In this document: positions 1 through 10,692 of the stretch, in pieces | Numbering within the stretch: position 1 is the stretch's first letter | How the letters are laid out: each line of letters opens with the position of its first letter | NCBI RefSeq assembly: GCF_020360975.1 | Contig: NW_025408681.1 | Coordinates: forward strand, 1,116,001-1,180,000 | Source: Hirsutella rhossiliensis | Taxonomy: Eukaryota; Ascomycota; Sordariomycetes; Hypocreales; Ophiocordycipitaceae | Length of the DNA: 64,000 nt | Direction: 5' to 3' | The notes under the pieces: generated by a model | Seen by the model: only the letters and a program-made list of their open reading frames with translations | What the model was told of the DNA's origin: nothing | Databases searched by the model: none | Made by a program: the position numbers and the translations under genes

Positions 1-456
1 CGTGAAGACGACGCACAGCGCATCCGCGACGAGGTGCAGGCCCTCAAGGATGCCATCCCCAAGGCCATGGACAGCCAGAAAGACGTCACGGACAACCGAC
101 TGCAGGAAATCAACAGCGAGCTCACCAGCCTCAAGACGCTCGTCAAGCAGCGCATGTCGTCGGGCTCGACGACGGCAGCCAGCCATCCTCCGCGGGCGGG
201 GACTCCCAGCGGAAGCGAACGGGCCGGGGAGAGCGCCGGCAACGCGGCAGTGGGCGAGGCCACGAGCAGCAAGGGCCAGGCACAAAGCAGCGTCGGCAGG
301 CCGTTGGGATCCGGCGGTGGCGGCAGCAACGGGACGGCGAGGGCGTCGATCCCGGCGTGGCAGATGGCGGCGGCGGCGAGCAGCATGGGCGCCACCAACG
401 GAGCGGGAGAGGGGGACGGCAGCGAGCCGCAGGAAGAGGCCAGCGGCAGCCCCTAG
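1..456 (+). CDS. PEX14: Peroxin-14 (PEX14), C-terminal part only
   Basis: The window opens inside this gene: frame 1 is open from base 1 and stops at 454-456, giving 151 C-terminal residues. PEX14 is the peroxisomal membrane docking protein that receives cargo-loaded PEX5 or PEX20-type receptors. What is visible is a charged coiled-coil-like stretch (about residues 1-48, with DNRLQEINSELTSLKTL), then a low-complexity Ser/Gly/Ala/Thr region, and a SIPAWQMA motif near residues 109-116. Fungal PEX14 proteins end in this way, with a coiled coil, a disordered tail and a conserved IPAWQ segment. The N-terminal PEX5-binding helices and hydrophobic segment must lie upstream, outside the window. Identity rests on this tail alone, so it is good but not certain. 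Confidence 0.75.
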   Translation, partial: REDDAQRIRDEVQALKDAIPKAMDSQKDVTDNRLQEINSELTSLKTLVKQRMSSGSTTAASHPPRAGTPSGSERAGESAGNAAVGEATSSKGQAQSSVGRPLGSGGGGSNGTARASIPAWQMAAAASSMGATNGAGEGDGSEPQEEASGSP

Positions 457-1243
457 CTTGGGGGCCTGATCACATGTTGGAGGCACTGTACAGTAACATG
501 GGCTCTTGTATCGGAAACGGGAACTCAGCACGGGCGACTCGGAGCACATGTCTTGCCACATGGCACACTAGCTTGAAGCGTGTTAAAAGCCGGAACCAAT
601 CCCGCACGAGGCAAGCTTGGTGACGCTGATGATGGCGCAGGCTGGCCTGCATGCGGCTCTCCAAGATGGGGGCCACGGGGTCTTTGCTCGGAGGCCAGCG
701 TTACGGATTTGCGCCTCGACAGAGGCCCGAGCCCCTGTGCCCTGGAGGCTTTACTCCGCAGAAGGGGGTGGGGGATCCACCGATCGACAGCCTCGGCTTA
801 GAGAGAGGACCGGGCCGACGGAATTCGTCCGGGCGCTCCGTTCGCCGGGCCGTGATTCGGTGAGGGCTGGTTGCTGCGGCGCCGGTTCCGCTGCGTTTAG
901 TCCACTTCCACGAGGAGGAAAGGGAGCAGACGTCACCTTTTTTCCTTCCTGCATACTTATTCCCTGTGTTTCATTTTTCCTTGACTTGTTCGGTTAGGGG
1001 GCCGTGTGGCGTCGCGTTCCTTTTACCATTTGTGCAAACTGCTGCCCTGGGCCTACCTATAACTGTACCTGGCGTGCGTGCTGCATCGTTGAGCTCGCTT
1101 GGCCGAACGGAGACGATCACGATAATAGACGACAACGACGACGACGCTTGCTGCTTGCAGCCTTCGCTACGGGGCCCCCGAACGTCTGCGAGAAGAAGAA
1201 GAACAACAAGGACGGACGAGAATACACAGGGCGCAAGGGAGAA
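457..1243. other. Intergenic region between PEX14 and the hydrolase
   Basis: No coding sequence stands out here. It should hold the PEX14 3' UTR and the promoter and 5' UTR of the hydrolase. Short ORFs on both strands lack any recognisable motif. Confidence 0.5.
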
Positions 1244-3044
1244 ATGGCCACGACCAGCATAGCGTCGACGCCGCCGCCGCCGCAGCCGCCGCCATCGGCC
1301 TTCCGGCGCAACGCCCGGCTCCTCTGGCTGCTGCTGCCGCGGGTGCCGCTCATGGTGCGGGTAGCGGTGCGGCACGCGCTGAGCCTGGCCGAGACGTCGG
1401 CGCACCTCGACGTGCGCAGCGCGGTGACGGTGGCGGTGCTGCGGTCGCTCTGCGAGCCCGACCCGGCGCAGTCCATCTCGGCGTTGCAGCGCAGCTCGCG
1501 GCGCGACCCGGGCGTCCGCGGCCGCATCTGGGTCAGCACGTACGCGTCGCCGCCGCCGCCCGAGGACGGGGCGCGCGAGGCGCTGGCGGCGGCGCTCGGG
1601 TCGCTGCGCGCGGCGGGGGAGGATGGCAGCGGGTCGGATCCGAGCTTCAGGATGCCCGACTACGCGCTCGTCGAGGCCGAGTGGACGGGCTACCGGGCCG
1701 GCGCGGAGCCCGACTCCCCCCCGCCGGGCGTGTCGGAGCGGGCCAAGTACGAGGCGCTGACGGGCGAGTGCCGGCACCCGACGACGACGGTGCTCTACCT
1801 GCACGGCGGCGCCTACATGATGTTGGACCCCGTGTCGCACCGGCCGACGACCAAGAAGCTGGCCAAGCTGACGGGCGGGCGGTGCTACTCGGTGCGCTAC
1901 CGCCTGGCGCCGGCGCACGTCTTCCCCGCGGCGCTGCTCGACGCCTTTGTGTCGTACCTGACGCTGCTGTATCCGCCGCCGGGGGCCTTTCACGAGCCTG
2001 TGCGGGCCGAGCACATTGTGGTTGCCGGCGATAGGTGGGTATAAAATCTACTCTCCTCTACTGTCTACTCGCCTCTACTGTCTACTCTCCTCTACTGCCT
2101 ACTCTCCTCTACTGTCTACTCTCCTCTACTGTCTACTCGCCTCTACTGTCTACTCTCCTCTACTATCTACTCTCCCTACTGTCTACTCTCGACCTCGACT
2201 AATACCCACCCACCTCCCTACCTGAATGCTGCATGCTGTATGCTTGTATGCTGAGGAAAAAAACAATTCCAAAAAAAAAAACAATTCACCCATGGGTACT
2301 ACTACTGGCTGACACCTCGCTCCCAGCGCCGGCGGCAACCTGAGCCTCGCCCTCATCCAGCTACTCCTCGAGCTGCGCCGCACAACCACCCGCGTCCACT
2401 GGCACGGCGCCGCCCGCACCGTCCCGCTCCCCGCCGCCGCCGCCTGCAGCTCGCCGTGGATGGACCTGACGCACAGCGCCCCGCCCTTCGCCGCCGACGC
2501 CCCCGCCGCCTTCGACTACCTGCCCAAGCCCGCCACCGTCGCCCGCTGCCCGCCCGCCCCCTGCCGCCTGTGGCCCGCCGACCCGCCGCGCAAGTACCTG
2601 TACGTCGAGCACGCCGCCGCTGCCGCCCACCCGCTGGCCTCGCCCGCCGCCGCCCCCCGCTGGCACGGCGCCCCGCCCGTCTATCTGTGCGCCGGCTGGG
2701 AGCTGCTCGGCTGGGAGACCCGCTTCGCCGCTCAGCACCTCGTCCGCCAGGGCGTCCGCGTCGTCTACGAGGAGTACGAGGCCATGCCGCACTGCTTCGC
2801 CCTCGTCCTGACCCACACGCCCGCCGCCCGCCGCTGCTTCGACTCGTGGGCCGCCTTTATCCGCTCCGCCGTCGATGATCCGGCCGGCATCCAGTCCTCC
2901 GCCACGGGCATCAAGGCCCGCTCCCTCGACCAGTATCCCCTGCGCTTCGACGACCTGGCCGACGTCTCCCACGCAGAGGTGTGCCGTCGCATCGCCCTCA
3001 AGGCCGCCGAGGGCGTGCATCCCGCCGCCCAGGCCAAGCTGTGA
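1244..3044 (+). CDS. Alpha/beta-hydrolase fold-3 esterase/lipase (HSL-like)
   Basis: Two exons, 1244-2034 and 2327-3044, give about 502 residues. The protein has the hormone-sensitive-lipase-type layout: an oxyanion HGG motif (LYLHGGAYMML, about residue 187) and a nucleophile elbow GDSAGG, whose serine codon is split by the intron (AG at 2033-2034, C at 2327). The catalytic His lies in EAMPHCF near the C-terminus. These residues support a carboxylester hydrolase of the fungal steryl-acetyl-hydrolase or lipase type; the substrate is unknown. Where the family usually has the catalytic Asp, the sequence reads CAGWELLGWET, so a Glu may serve. The chosen ATG at 1244 gives a Pro-rich start followed by a hydrophobic stretch (LLWLLLPRVPLMVRVAV) that could be a membrane anchor. 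The donor is GTGGGT. The 292-base intron carries a 17-bp tandem repeat. Confidence 0.82.
2047..2190 (+). repeat. 17-bp minisatellite inside the hydrolase intron
   Basis: About 8.5 head-to-tail copies of a pyrimidine-rich 17-mer, consensus TCTACTCTCCTCTACTG, start at 2047. Variants carry C-to-G or T-to-C changes, and the eighth copy is one base short. The array fills almost half of the intron. Confidence 0.95.
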
Positions 3045-3589
3045 GAGCCACTTTTGCTATTTGTAACTGTTTCTTGCTCTACCTCGTCGTTCCCCTTCCA
3101 CCCGCACATATGGTCCGAAGGCGAGGCGAGGCGTTTGGTGTTTGGCGTTTGGTCGGGGCCATGGACAGACCACATGGCAGACTCCCACAAGTAACACGCA
3201 TGACATGGCAAACTCGGGGCTACAAAGCATATACACGGAATGGCAAAGTCTGACCAGGCACAATTACACCCATCTTTTCTTCTATCGGCGTCTCCCTCTA
3301 GCTCGTTCTTCCTCCAAACGGCGAGTAAATGCCCATTACTCCACAAATACGTGCCGCCGAGCCTTGCGCTCGACCATTAGAAGCAGAGAGACCCTTCCCG
3401 CGAGGCACACCGCCGCTGCTCTAATTGCTTCATCGGACCCAGTCTCCATGCAGACTCTTTCCTTGGAGCTGTCGACCTTGGCTAGCCTGCGATGAGGTCA
3501 TGTTCCATGCATTGCCCCAAATCTCCGCCGCTAGAGACCCGGCCATCGTCGTCATTATTTCCCTCCCCAGTCGTCAATTCGGCCTCTGC
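3045..3589. other. Convergent 3' intergenic region
   Basis: This stretch lies between the stop codons of the hydrolase (+) and HMG-CoA synthase (-), so it should hold both 3' UTRs. I see no gene. Confidence 0.5.
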
Positions 3590-5247
3590 TTATGCCTTGA
3601 CCTTGTACTCGCGCTTGAACATCTCGTCAACCTTGTCTAGGTAGTAGGTACCAGGCACAATGGTCGACGGGTCGCCCTTGGGGGTGTAGTCCTTCTGGAG
3701 ATGGGCTTGCTTGCGCAGCTCGCACATCTGTCACCGACGGTCAGTAAATACTTCGTCGTGAACGCGTGAACGTGCCAAGATGCATCATGCTCACCTGCTC
3801 ATACGTCTCGGGAGGCACGCAGCGACGGGCCTCGAGGCGCGCGGGAACTTGCAGTGCCTTGGCCATTTTCTCCACGCTGCCGTTGACGCGGAACGACATG
3901 AAGCTCGAGGCAAGGCCGGAGCCGTAGCTGAAGACGCCGATGCGTTTGCCCTCGAGCGCCTTGCTGTCGACAAAGCCCAGCAAACTGGCCAGGCCGCCCC
4001 AGACGCTGGCGCAGTACATGTTGCCGCACATGGTGGCGACCTGGATGGCCGGGTTGACGCGCTCCTGGAACTTCTTCTTGGCCAAGCCCATGAACGTCTT
4101 TTCGACGAGCTTGTCCGTCAGCGACCTTTCGTAGTCCATGTCGCGCAGCTCGGGCGCCACCTCGGCGAAGACGGGGGCGTCGGGGTTGTTGAGGAAGTCG
4201 TGGTAGAGGAGGCGGGCGTAAGACTTCTGCACCAGCTTGCACGTGGGGGCGTGGAAGGCCATGTAGTCGAAGCGGTCAAAGGCCGTCTTGTCGCCGGCGG
4301 CATGGCCGTTGGTGGTGGTGCCATTGGTGGTGGTGCCGTTGGTGGTCGACTTGGCCTCGCGCCGGCAGTAGTCGCGGTAGGCGGCGTCGAGGGCCTTTGT
4401 GTAGCAGGTGAGGGAGAACTGGCCGTCGACGTAGGGGTACTCGCTCGTCAGGTCGGGCTTGTAAAAGTCGTAGGCGTGCTGCATGTAGGTGCCGCGCAGG
4501 CTCGTGTCCATGGCAAGGGGGGCATCGGGGCCAATGAGCATGGCAACGGCGCCGGCGCCGCCGGTGGGACGAGCATTGCCCTTTGCGTAGAGGGCAATGT
4601 CACCGGCGACGACAATGGCGTCACGGCCGTCCCAGGCCGACGACTCGACCCAGTTGACGCTGTTGAAGAGGGCGTTTGTGCCGCCGTAGCAGGCATTGAT
4701 GGTGTCGACGCCCTCGAGGTTGGTGTTGTCGCCGAAGAGCTGCATGAGGACCGACTTGACCGACTTTGACTTGTCGAGGAGGGTCTCGGTGCCGACCTCG
4801 AGGCGGCCAACCGAGTTGGGGTCGATGTTGTATTTGCTGAGCAGCTTCGAGGTGACGGTGAGGGCCATGGAGTAGATGTCTGCGAGGTGTCAGCAGACGA
4901 GACGTCGCAGGACAATGGTCGGGGCAAACGCACCTTCGCGGTCGTCGCAGAAGCTCATCTTGGTCTGGCCGAGGCCAATGGTGTATTTGCCGGTGGCGAC
5001 GCCATCGAACTTTTCGAGCTCGCTTTGCTCGACGTACTGCAAGGCGGGAGGGAATTGAGAGCGTTAGCCATATGACTTTGATTGGCCAGCGAGAGGCGAA
5101 GGGGAGAGGAGAGGGAGAGCAGCTAGGCGAGGGACGCTCAAATCAGGCACAGACGGCCGTGGAAGAGAGCAACGCTCTTGTACACACCTGGCTGGGGAAG
5201 TAAATCTCAATGGCCTTGATGCCAACGTTTTGAGGTCTGGAGGCCAT
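3590..5247 (-). CDS. ERG13: Hydroxymethylglutaryl-CoA synthase
   Basis: Four exons on the minus strand (5247-5188, 5036-4934, 4879-3795, 3727-3590) give 461 residues, normal for the family. The enzyme condenses acetyl-CoA with acetoacetyl-CoA to HMG-CoA, the first committed step of the mevalonate and ergosterol pathway in the cytosol. The protein starts [20 protein letters not shown]. The active-site Cys is in [13 protein letters not shown] (about Cys118), the catalytic His in [13 protein letters not shown], and the C-terminal [13 protein letters not shown] block is present. A small Thr/Asn/Gly repeat (TTNG three times, bases about 4305-4345) interrupts the region before DYMAFH. All introns are short (54-151 bases) with standard borders. 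The assignment is firm. Confidence 0.96.
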
Positions 5248-6911
5248 GATGACGGGGTGGTGCGTGGTGGTGAAGAGCGAGAAAGGTCGAGCAGCAGAGA
5301 GAGAGAGAGGTGTTGAAGGAGAGAGAAGAGGTCGGGCCAAGATGCGGCGCGTTTGCTGGAGGGGGAGGGGTATGGGAATAGGGCACTGGAGGCACTACTA
5401 ATGTCAGGTACCTTAAATACCGGGTGGGAGAGACTTCAATTGGGGAGCGTCACTGGGCGGTGGAGGGGCATGCATGCATGGAGAAAGGAGAGAGGGGCGC
5501 GGGATATTAAACTCGATGGAAGCAGCAGATTTGTCGTCTCATCCTTCTCACCTGTTCCTGGGGACTCTTTACGGAGTAAACAGCTCACGCTCCCCCCCCT
5601 TTTTTTTTAATTGCTGTTAGGGTCTCGACAGGAGTTTCGGGAGTGTGTACGGATAGGGACTGTAACTTTGTACCTTGTCAGAACCTTGTCAGAGACCTGT
5701 CAGTGCACAAAACAGCTTGGGTGCACGTGCATGTACCTGGTACAGGAGTCATGGGCGTCACTGCCAGTCCCCAACAGGCAAAGTCCGATGATCGGCCCCA
5801 AAACCCCTCTTACTAAGCCACACACACCGGCGCCCCCACTCGGTCAAGACATCTTATCAGTCTTCAACGTCGCGCATTGAGCCTCGTCTCACGAGGTCGG
5901 CCGATGCCCTACTGATTGATACCTTGATAGTACGCCGCGTCTGCAGGCCCACCATACTCACAATTGTCTCGCGCCAACACGCATACCAGGTGTTGTGGGT
6001 GCCTTCATCCTCCCATCCTCCAAAAGCAGAAGCCGGCCGGCTCATGGAACAGATGCTGAATCTGATCATCCCACGGGCCTTGGGCTCTGACAACGCATTC
6101 CCTCGGCTCTCCACTTGACGCACTGCAAGACACGCCCAACCAGGACCGACAACCGATGCAATATCCCTTGCCGACATTGACGCTGCACTATCTATCGGAT
6201 AAGCGCCTTCTTTGCGTACCGGCCGTCATCTCGTCTCGCCTAGGTGGATGCAGGTGTGTGTGACTGGATATCAAACCAGGCGCACTTACGTTGACCAAAA
6301 GTCGCCGCTTGGTCCTTGGGGATAACCGCTCAAGCCTCCCCACCGAGGGCATGTATATCCTTGCATATACGCCAAGGTCGGTCCCATCGCCCGTTGAGCT
6401 TGTATCGGGGAGTGAGTGTCCTGTAGCCATGTTGCACCGTCTTGTGCTGGTCCAAGTGCTGAGTCCCCGAGCACGTCTCCGGTAACTGGGCTGTGAAGAG
6501 TTCAACGCAGCCGCCGAATTCCGGGAATGTGTCGCCGAGTGGCCCCACACAACTCGGCGGGCCCCGGACTTCCGACGACCGACCAGGACCATCTGTGCAC
6601 TTGGGCGGGGACGAGGCGGTCCAAGGGCGGCAAGACAGCGCCATTTTCTGCCCTCTGTTTAATCCTAGTCACATATGCTCAGCTGGCGCGTGGCCGTGAC
6701 GAGCGATTTTGCGAAGCAGCTCGTCCTCCTCCACCAGCGAGAGCACTTACGGTTGTGCTTCGACAAGGAATCATTCGGTTCAACCACAGAACGCCTCTGG
6801 CCAACAGGCAAAAACGTCTAGTTTATGACGTGGATATAATGTCCCTCGCCACAGGCTCTATACGTCTCAAAAGACAGCAACGCCGGCGCTATGCATACAC
6901 TTGAGCCCCCA
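5248..6911. other. Intergenic region upstream of ERG13
   Basis: This 1.7-kb stretch holds the HMG-CoA synthase promoter (the gene reads leftward from 5247) and the 3' flank of the BCS1-like gene. A run of T lies at 5598-5608. No ORF here has a recognisable domain or convincing start and splice structure. Confidence 0.5.
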
Positions 6912-8948
6912 CTATGGCGTGTCGTACCCCGAGTCCGACGCGCTCTTTAACCTCGCTCTCGCCAGCGGGCCCTTGGCATTGGCCGGCGACGGCTTGGCTG
7001 CCTCAGAGACCTTGACCTTGATCTCAGCTTCGCTTTTGATCCCTTCCGAATTGGTGCTTTTCTTACTGTCCTCTTCGCCACCTACTTCATGTTTGTCCTT
7101 GACCTCTTCTCGCTCCGACTCGGACGTGCCAGAGTCCGACTCCCCTGAATCCGACTTTTCAGGCTTCGGCTGCTCTTGCTGTGCTTCCTTGGTCTGTTTC
7201 TGCTCTGCCTGCTCCTTCTTGTTCCTGCGCATCCTCGCAACCCACTCCTCGGCCGCCGCAATGGCTCCGTCCGGGCTGCGCTTGTGCCGCAGCAGCAGGC
7301 CCTGCACCTCGGCCGGGCTAAACTCGCCCTCGGGCATCTTGGCGGCGAAGCGCTTCGCCTGATCCTCGACGCGCTCGCGGATCGCGGCCCGCTCCTCCTC
7401 GGCCTCGCTGTCGTCGGAGACGGTGCTGCTGGACCCGGTGCCGATGCCGCCGCCGCCCTTGGCCGAGGGCGCTGGGCGGCGGCGGCACGACACCGTTTCG
7501 TTGTCGTAGGGGGCGTAGATGGCGCGGAAGATTGCCGACGTCATTTCAGCGTCTGCGAGGCTAAAGGGGACAATCATGTCGACGCGGCCGGGGCGGATGA
7601 GCGCCTTGTCGAGCTTCTCGATGTGGTTTGTCGTCATGATGAGGATGCGGCCCTCTTGAGAGGCGACGCCGTCGAGGATGTTGAGCAGACCGGACAGGGA
7701 CAGACGACCTCCAACGACGGGAGCCCCCGGCGCCGGGGGGCGTGCATTTTGACTCTGTGCCGCGGCCGGGGGCGCCGGCGGGGGGGCGGACTCGGGGGAC
7801 GAAGACGACGAGGCCGAGGCCGTGGGCGAGCTGCCCGAGACGGAAGCATCGTCGCGCGTGTGGGTGAGGCCGGCCGAGTCAATGTCCTCAAGCAAGACGA
7901 TGCAGCGGGTCGGCAGCTCGTGGAACAGCGTGGTGATGTTCTCCTCGGTCGCCGCCGCCGAGCTCAGGCTGACAATGTAAATCTTCATGCGAAAGTATCC
8001 CGCCAGCGCCAGGCTCAGCGAGCTCTTGCCGGTGCCGGGTGGGCCGTGGAGCAGGTATCCGCGGCGGTAGGGGATGCCGCGGTTGGCGTACCAGCGGCGG
8101 GTGGCCGGGTCGAGGTAGTCGGCAGCGTCCTCGAGCAGCTCCTTCTTGACGCGCTCGTTGAGGATGACGGTGGAAAAGGGCCGGTTGAGGCGCGACATGC
8201 AGCGCTGCCAGTACGTCTCGTTGAGGTTGCCGCGGTAGATGAGCGTCTTGCGCTCGTCCTTGCTCATGTGCATCTGCCGCGCGTCGAGCAGCAGCTCCTT
8301 GAGGATGCGCGGGTTGCGCCCGAAGCACCACAGCGAGAGCTCCTCGCGCTCGCTCGTCGTCTGCAGGTTGACCTGCTCGCGGTTCTTGTGCCGCTCGAAG
8401 AAGAGCGGGTGGCCCTTGTACCAGAAGAAGTGCGAGCCGAAGGCCGGCGTGTAATGGAGCGCCTTTCTCCTGCGACTGGCCGCGCCCTTGCCGCCGCCAT
8501 CGTCGTCGTCGTCTTCGTCGTCGTCCGCATCTTCGTCATCCGAATCTGCATAGCGATACATGTACCGATTGCGCGAGGTAATGTCCGTGTTGGCGAGAAA
8601 GTGCCTCGAGTTGCGCGAAAAGCCCTGCTTGGACAGCCACAGCATGACCATGTTGTAGACCTCGTCGTCGGTGCGGATGCACACGGACGACATGAGGTAG
8701 TCGTCGACGAGGCTCCAGAGCGAGTCGCGGGCCTGGGTCCAGACGACGACGCCGCCGAGGACGGCGAGCAGCAGCGGCAGAAAGGTGTTGATGTCGGTCT
8801 CGAAGTAGGCGTTTGCGGCCGAGCTGAAGACGGAGAAGCCGGGGAAGAAGTAGTTGAGGATGGCGAACTGCGGCGACGGGACGCCCGAGACGCCGCTGGG
8901 CGAGGCCGACGACGACGAGGCCGTCGCGCCGGGCTGGGGGCTGTCCAT
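6912..8948 (-). CDS. BCS1-like mitochondrial AAA ATPase
   Basis: A single-exon gene of 678 residues starting at the ATG at 8948 (MDSPQPGATASS). An upstream in-frame start at 9041 is possible but adds an unremarkable 31 residues. One hydrophobic segment lies near residues 52-70 (LPLLLAVLGGVVVW), as in BCS1, which has a single N-terminal transmembrane helix. A BCS1_N domain follows, then an Asp-rich insert (about 133-152), then the AAA domain with Walker A GPPGTGKSS (about 300), Walker B LLEDIDSAG (about 350) and the arginine-finger region RPGRVDM (about 455). A Pro/Ser/Ala-rich insert after Walker B and a charged C-terminal tail separate it from canonical Bcs1, which is near 450 residues. It is therefore one of the fungal BCS1 paralogues. 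Bcs1 itself translocates the Rieske protein; the client of this paralogue is unknown. Confidence 0.9.
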   Translation of the reverse strand: MDSPQPGATASSSSASPSGVSGVPSPQFAILNYFFPGFSVFSSAANAYFETDINTFLPLLLAVLGGVVVWTQARDSLWSLVDDYLMSSVCIRTDDEVYNMVMLWLSKQGFSRNSRHFLANTDITSRNRYMYRYADSDDEDADDDEDDDDDGGGKGAASRRRKALHYTPAFGSHFFWYKGHPLFFERHKNREQVNLQTTSEREELSLWCFGRNPRILKELLLDARQMHMSKDERKTLIYRGNLNETYWQRCMSRLNRPFSTVILNERVKKELLEDAADYLDPATRRWYANRGIPYRRGYLLHGPPGTGKSSLSLALAGYFRMKIYIVSLSSAAATEENITTLFHELPTRCIVLLEDIDSAGLTHTRDDASVSGSSPTASASSSSSPESAPPPAPPAAAQSQNARPPAPGAPVVGGRLSLSGLLNILDGVASQEGRILIMTTNHIEKLDKALIRPGRVDMIVPFSLADAEMTSAIFRAIYAPYDNETVSCRRRPAPSAKGGGGIGTGSSSTVSDDSEAEEERAAIRERVEDQAKRFAAKMPEGEFSPAEVQGLLLRHKRSPDGAIAAAEEWVARMRRNKKEQAEQKQTKEAQQEQPKPEKSDSGESDSGTSESEREEVKDKHEVGGEEDSKKSTNSEGIKSEAEIKVKVSEAAKPSPANAKGPLARARLKSASDSGYDTP

Positions 8949-10692
8949 GTGGGCGAGATGCTGAGGATGTTGTGGGTGGAAGGTTGAGTGAGGGGCGCGC
9001 GTGGCGAGTTTCTGTCGGCGAGACTGCACCCCAAGCCTCAAGCCAGGCCTCGAGCCTTTACGGCGAACGACTGACGCGCCTCTTGGGTCACACGCCAGCT
9101 GATCAAAGACTTGGGAAAGTAAGCCTTGCCGGTATACAGTATGATGAGAGATGAGGTGAAAGAGGCAGACCAGCCGAGGGAGGTGTCAAGATCAAGTCTC
9201 GGGCTGTGCTTTGTCTTCGACTCTTCACCTTTATAAGCACTTTGGCAACGCAAGTCTGTCTGTATGCCTTGGCTTCTTGCCCATTCTCACCGACCCTTCC
9301 AGGCTTCGTCCTGCACGCAGCTAGGGCTAGGCTGCCATGCCGGCTCGAGATCAAGGTAGCCAATAGTCTAGAGTCTGACGTAGGTGCGGTTGCTCCCGAC
9401 ACACCCTCGCCCCCGGTCCCGATTTGGTGTGCAGAGCGCTCTTGTTCTTTATTTGCCTGTGCCTTCACATCTACGTACAGTACACGTTTTTGCCAAGAGA
9501 AAATCTAGGGTTCTGGGAATGGTGGAGGGAGGAGATGGCGATTATCCCACGTCATCAGTCTCGATATACTGTAGCAGTACTGTAGACGCCATTGCTCGAA
9601 TTCCTTTGATGGAGACACGAGGACATTATTTCCTGAACGGATATAACCACTCCTGATCCTGATCCCCTACCCTTTACAGTCGGTTTGCGCCTCAACTCAG
9701 CCCATTGATGCATCCATCCATCCATGATGCATCCATGGCCCGTTGACTCACTCCCCGCCGACAGCAACCATCAAGTCCCTTCGCCACCTCGCAGGCGCAC
9801 GCAGCGCCCTTGGCCGTCACTCACTGGACGGCATCTCGTCGGAGACCCACATCGGGTTCCATGAGCCCGGTGACTCTGCCGGCACGAGACCAACACATGT
9901 TCGGGTACGAACTACAGTGCTGTACGAAGGAAGAGGACGCTAATGCGCGGATGCCTGCGCGGATGCCTGCGCGGATGCCTGCCCGGTTGACTGTGGCGAG
10001 TGGCAGAGCCTGGAAGTAGTTGGCACAGCCCGCCGCACTGCCTCGCCGTCTACAGTACTGTGCAGTCGACGGTTGGTTGCGGCAGAACGAAGGCGAACAT
10101 ATCCTTGGTGGCTCGCCTGCATCATCCAACAGGCAGAAAGGCACACACTCCCGCCTTTCGCAAGCACACCCACCCGGTCATCAGCCTGCCCTGTTGTGTA
10201 CACACCCGTTCAAGGAAAAATAAATGTCCAGCCCGTCTCGAGCACGTCTCGTCGGCCAGCACCTCGGCCCCGCCCGGCCGTCGGCCCCACCCGTCCGTCC
10301 CGTTCCCCGGGCCCGATGATTTCGTCGCGGCCTCTCAGCCTCGTTGGCTTCGGGGCTCGGTCGCCTCATCACGCGGGCCCCAAGGCGTCGTCAAAGGAAA
10401 AGATCTGCCTTCTTGTCTTCCCACCCCGGCATCAGTAAGCACGCTCGTTGCATCTGTCACGGTGCATGCGCATCAGACCACGCGCCTCTGTTGAACCTGT
10501 CATTGCATTCTCCTAAACACAACGTCGCCCATAGCCAGCCATCGACGAACATTGAGGCAAAAGCTTACAACACGACACGCCAGCCTCCAAACGTCTCAGC
10601 CCTCCTGCCTGTCTTGCGTCGTAAGCCGTCGTTCAACCACATTCCCATCCTCCCGACTCCGCAGACACCCAAGTCCAGACATCAAAGACGGC
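8949..10692. other. Intergenic region, left part of a gene-poor stretch
   Basis: It contains the promoter of the BCS1-like gene at its left end. The remaining short ORFs have no domain, no consistent splice sites and no codon bias like the neighbouring genes. A 12-bp triplet repeat lies at 9945-9980. Confidence 0.5.
9945..9980 (+). repeat. Three tandem copies of a 12-mer
   Basis: The unit GCGCGGATGCCT occurs three times without change, followed by a partial fourth copy. It lies in non-coding sequence. Confidence 0.9.

Noticed and set aside
3780..4769. A 329-codon ORF antisense to HMG-CoA synthase
   Set aside because: Shadow ORF; the opposite strand encodes a complete, conserved enzyme across the same bases.
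7176..8987. A 603-codon ORF antisense to the BCS1-like ATPase
   Set aside because: It is a mirror of GC-rich coding sequence on the other strand, with Val/Gly/Arg-rich composition and no domain. The minus-strand AAA motifs are unambiguous.
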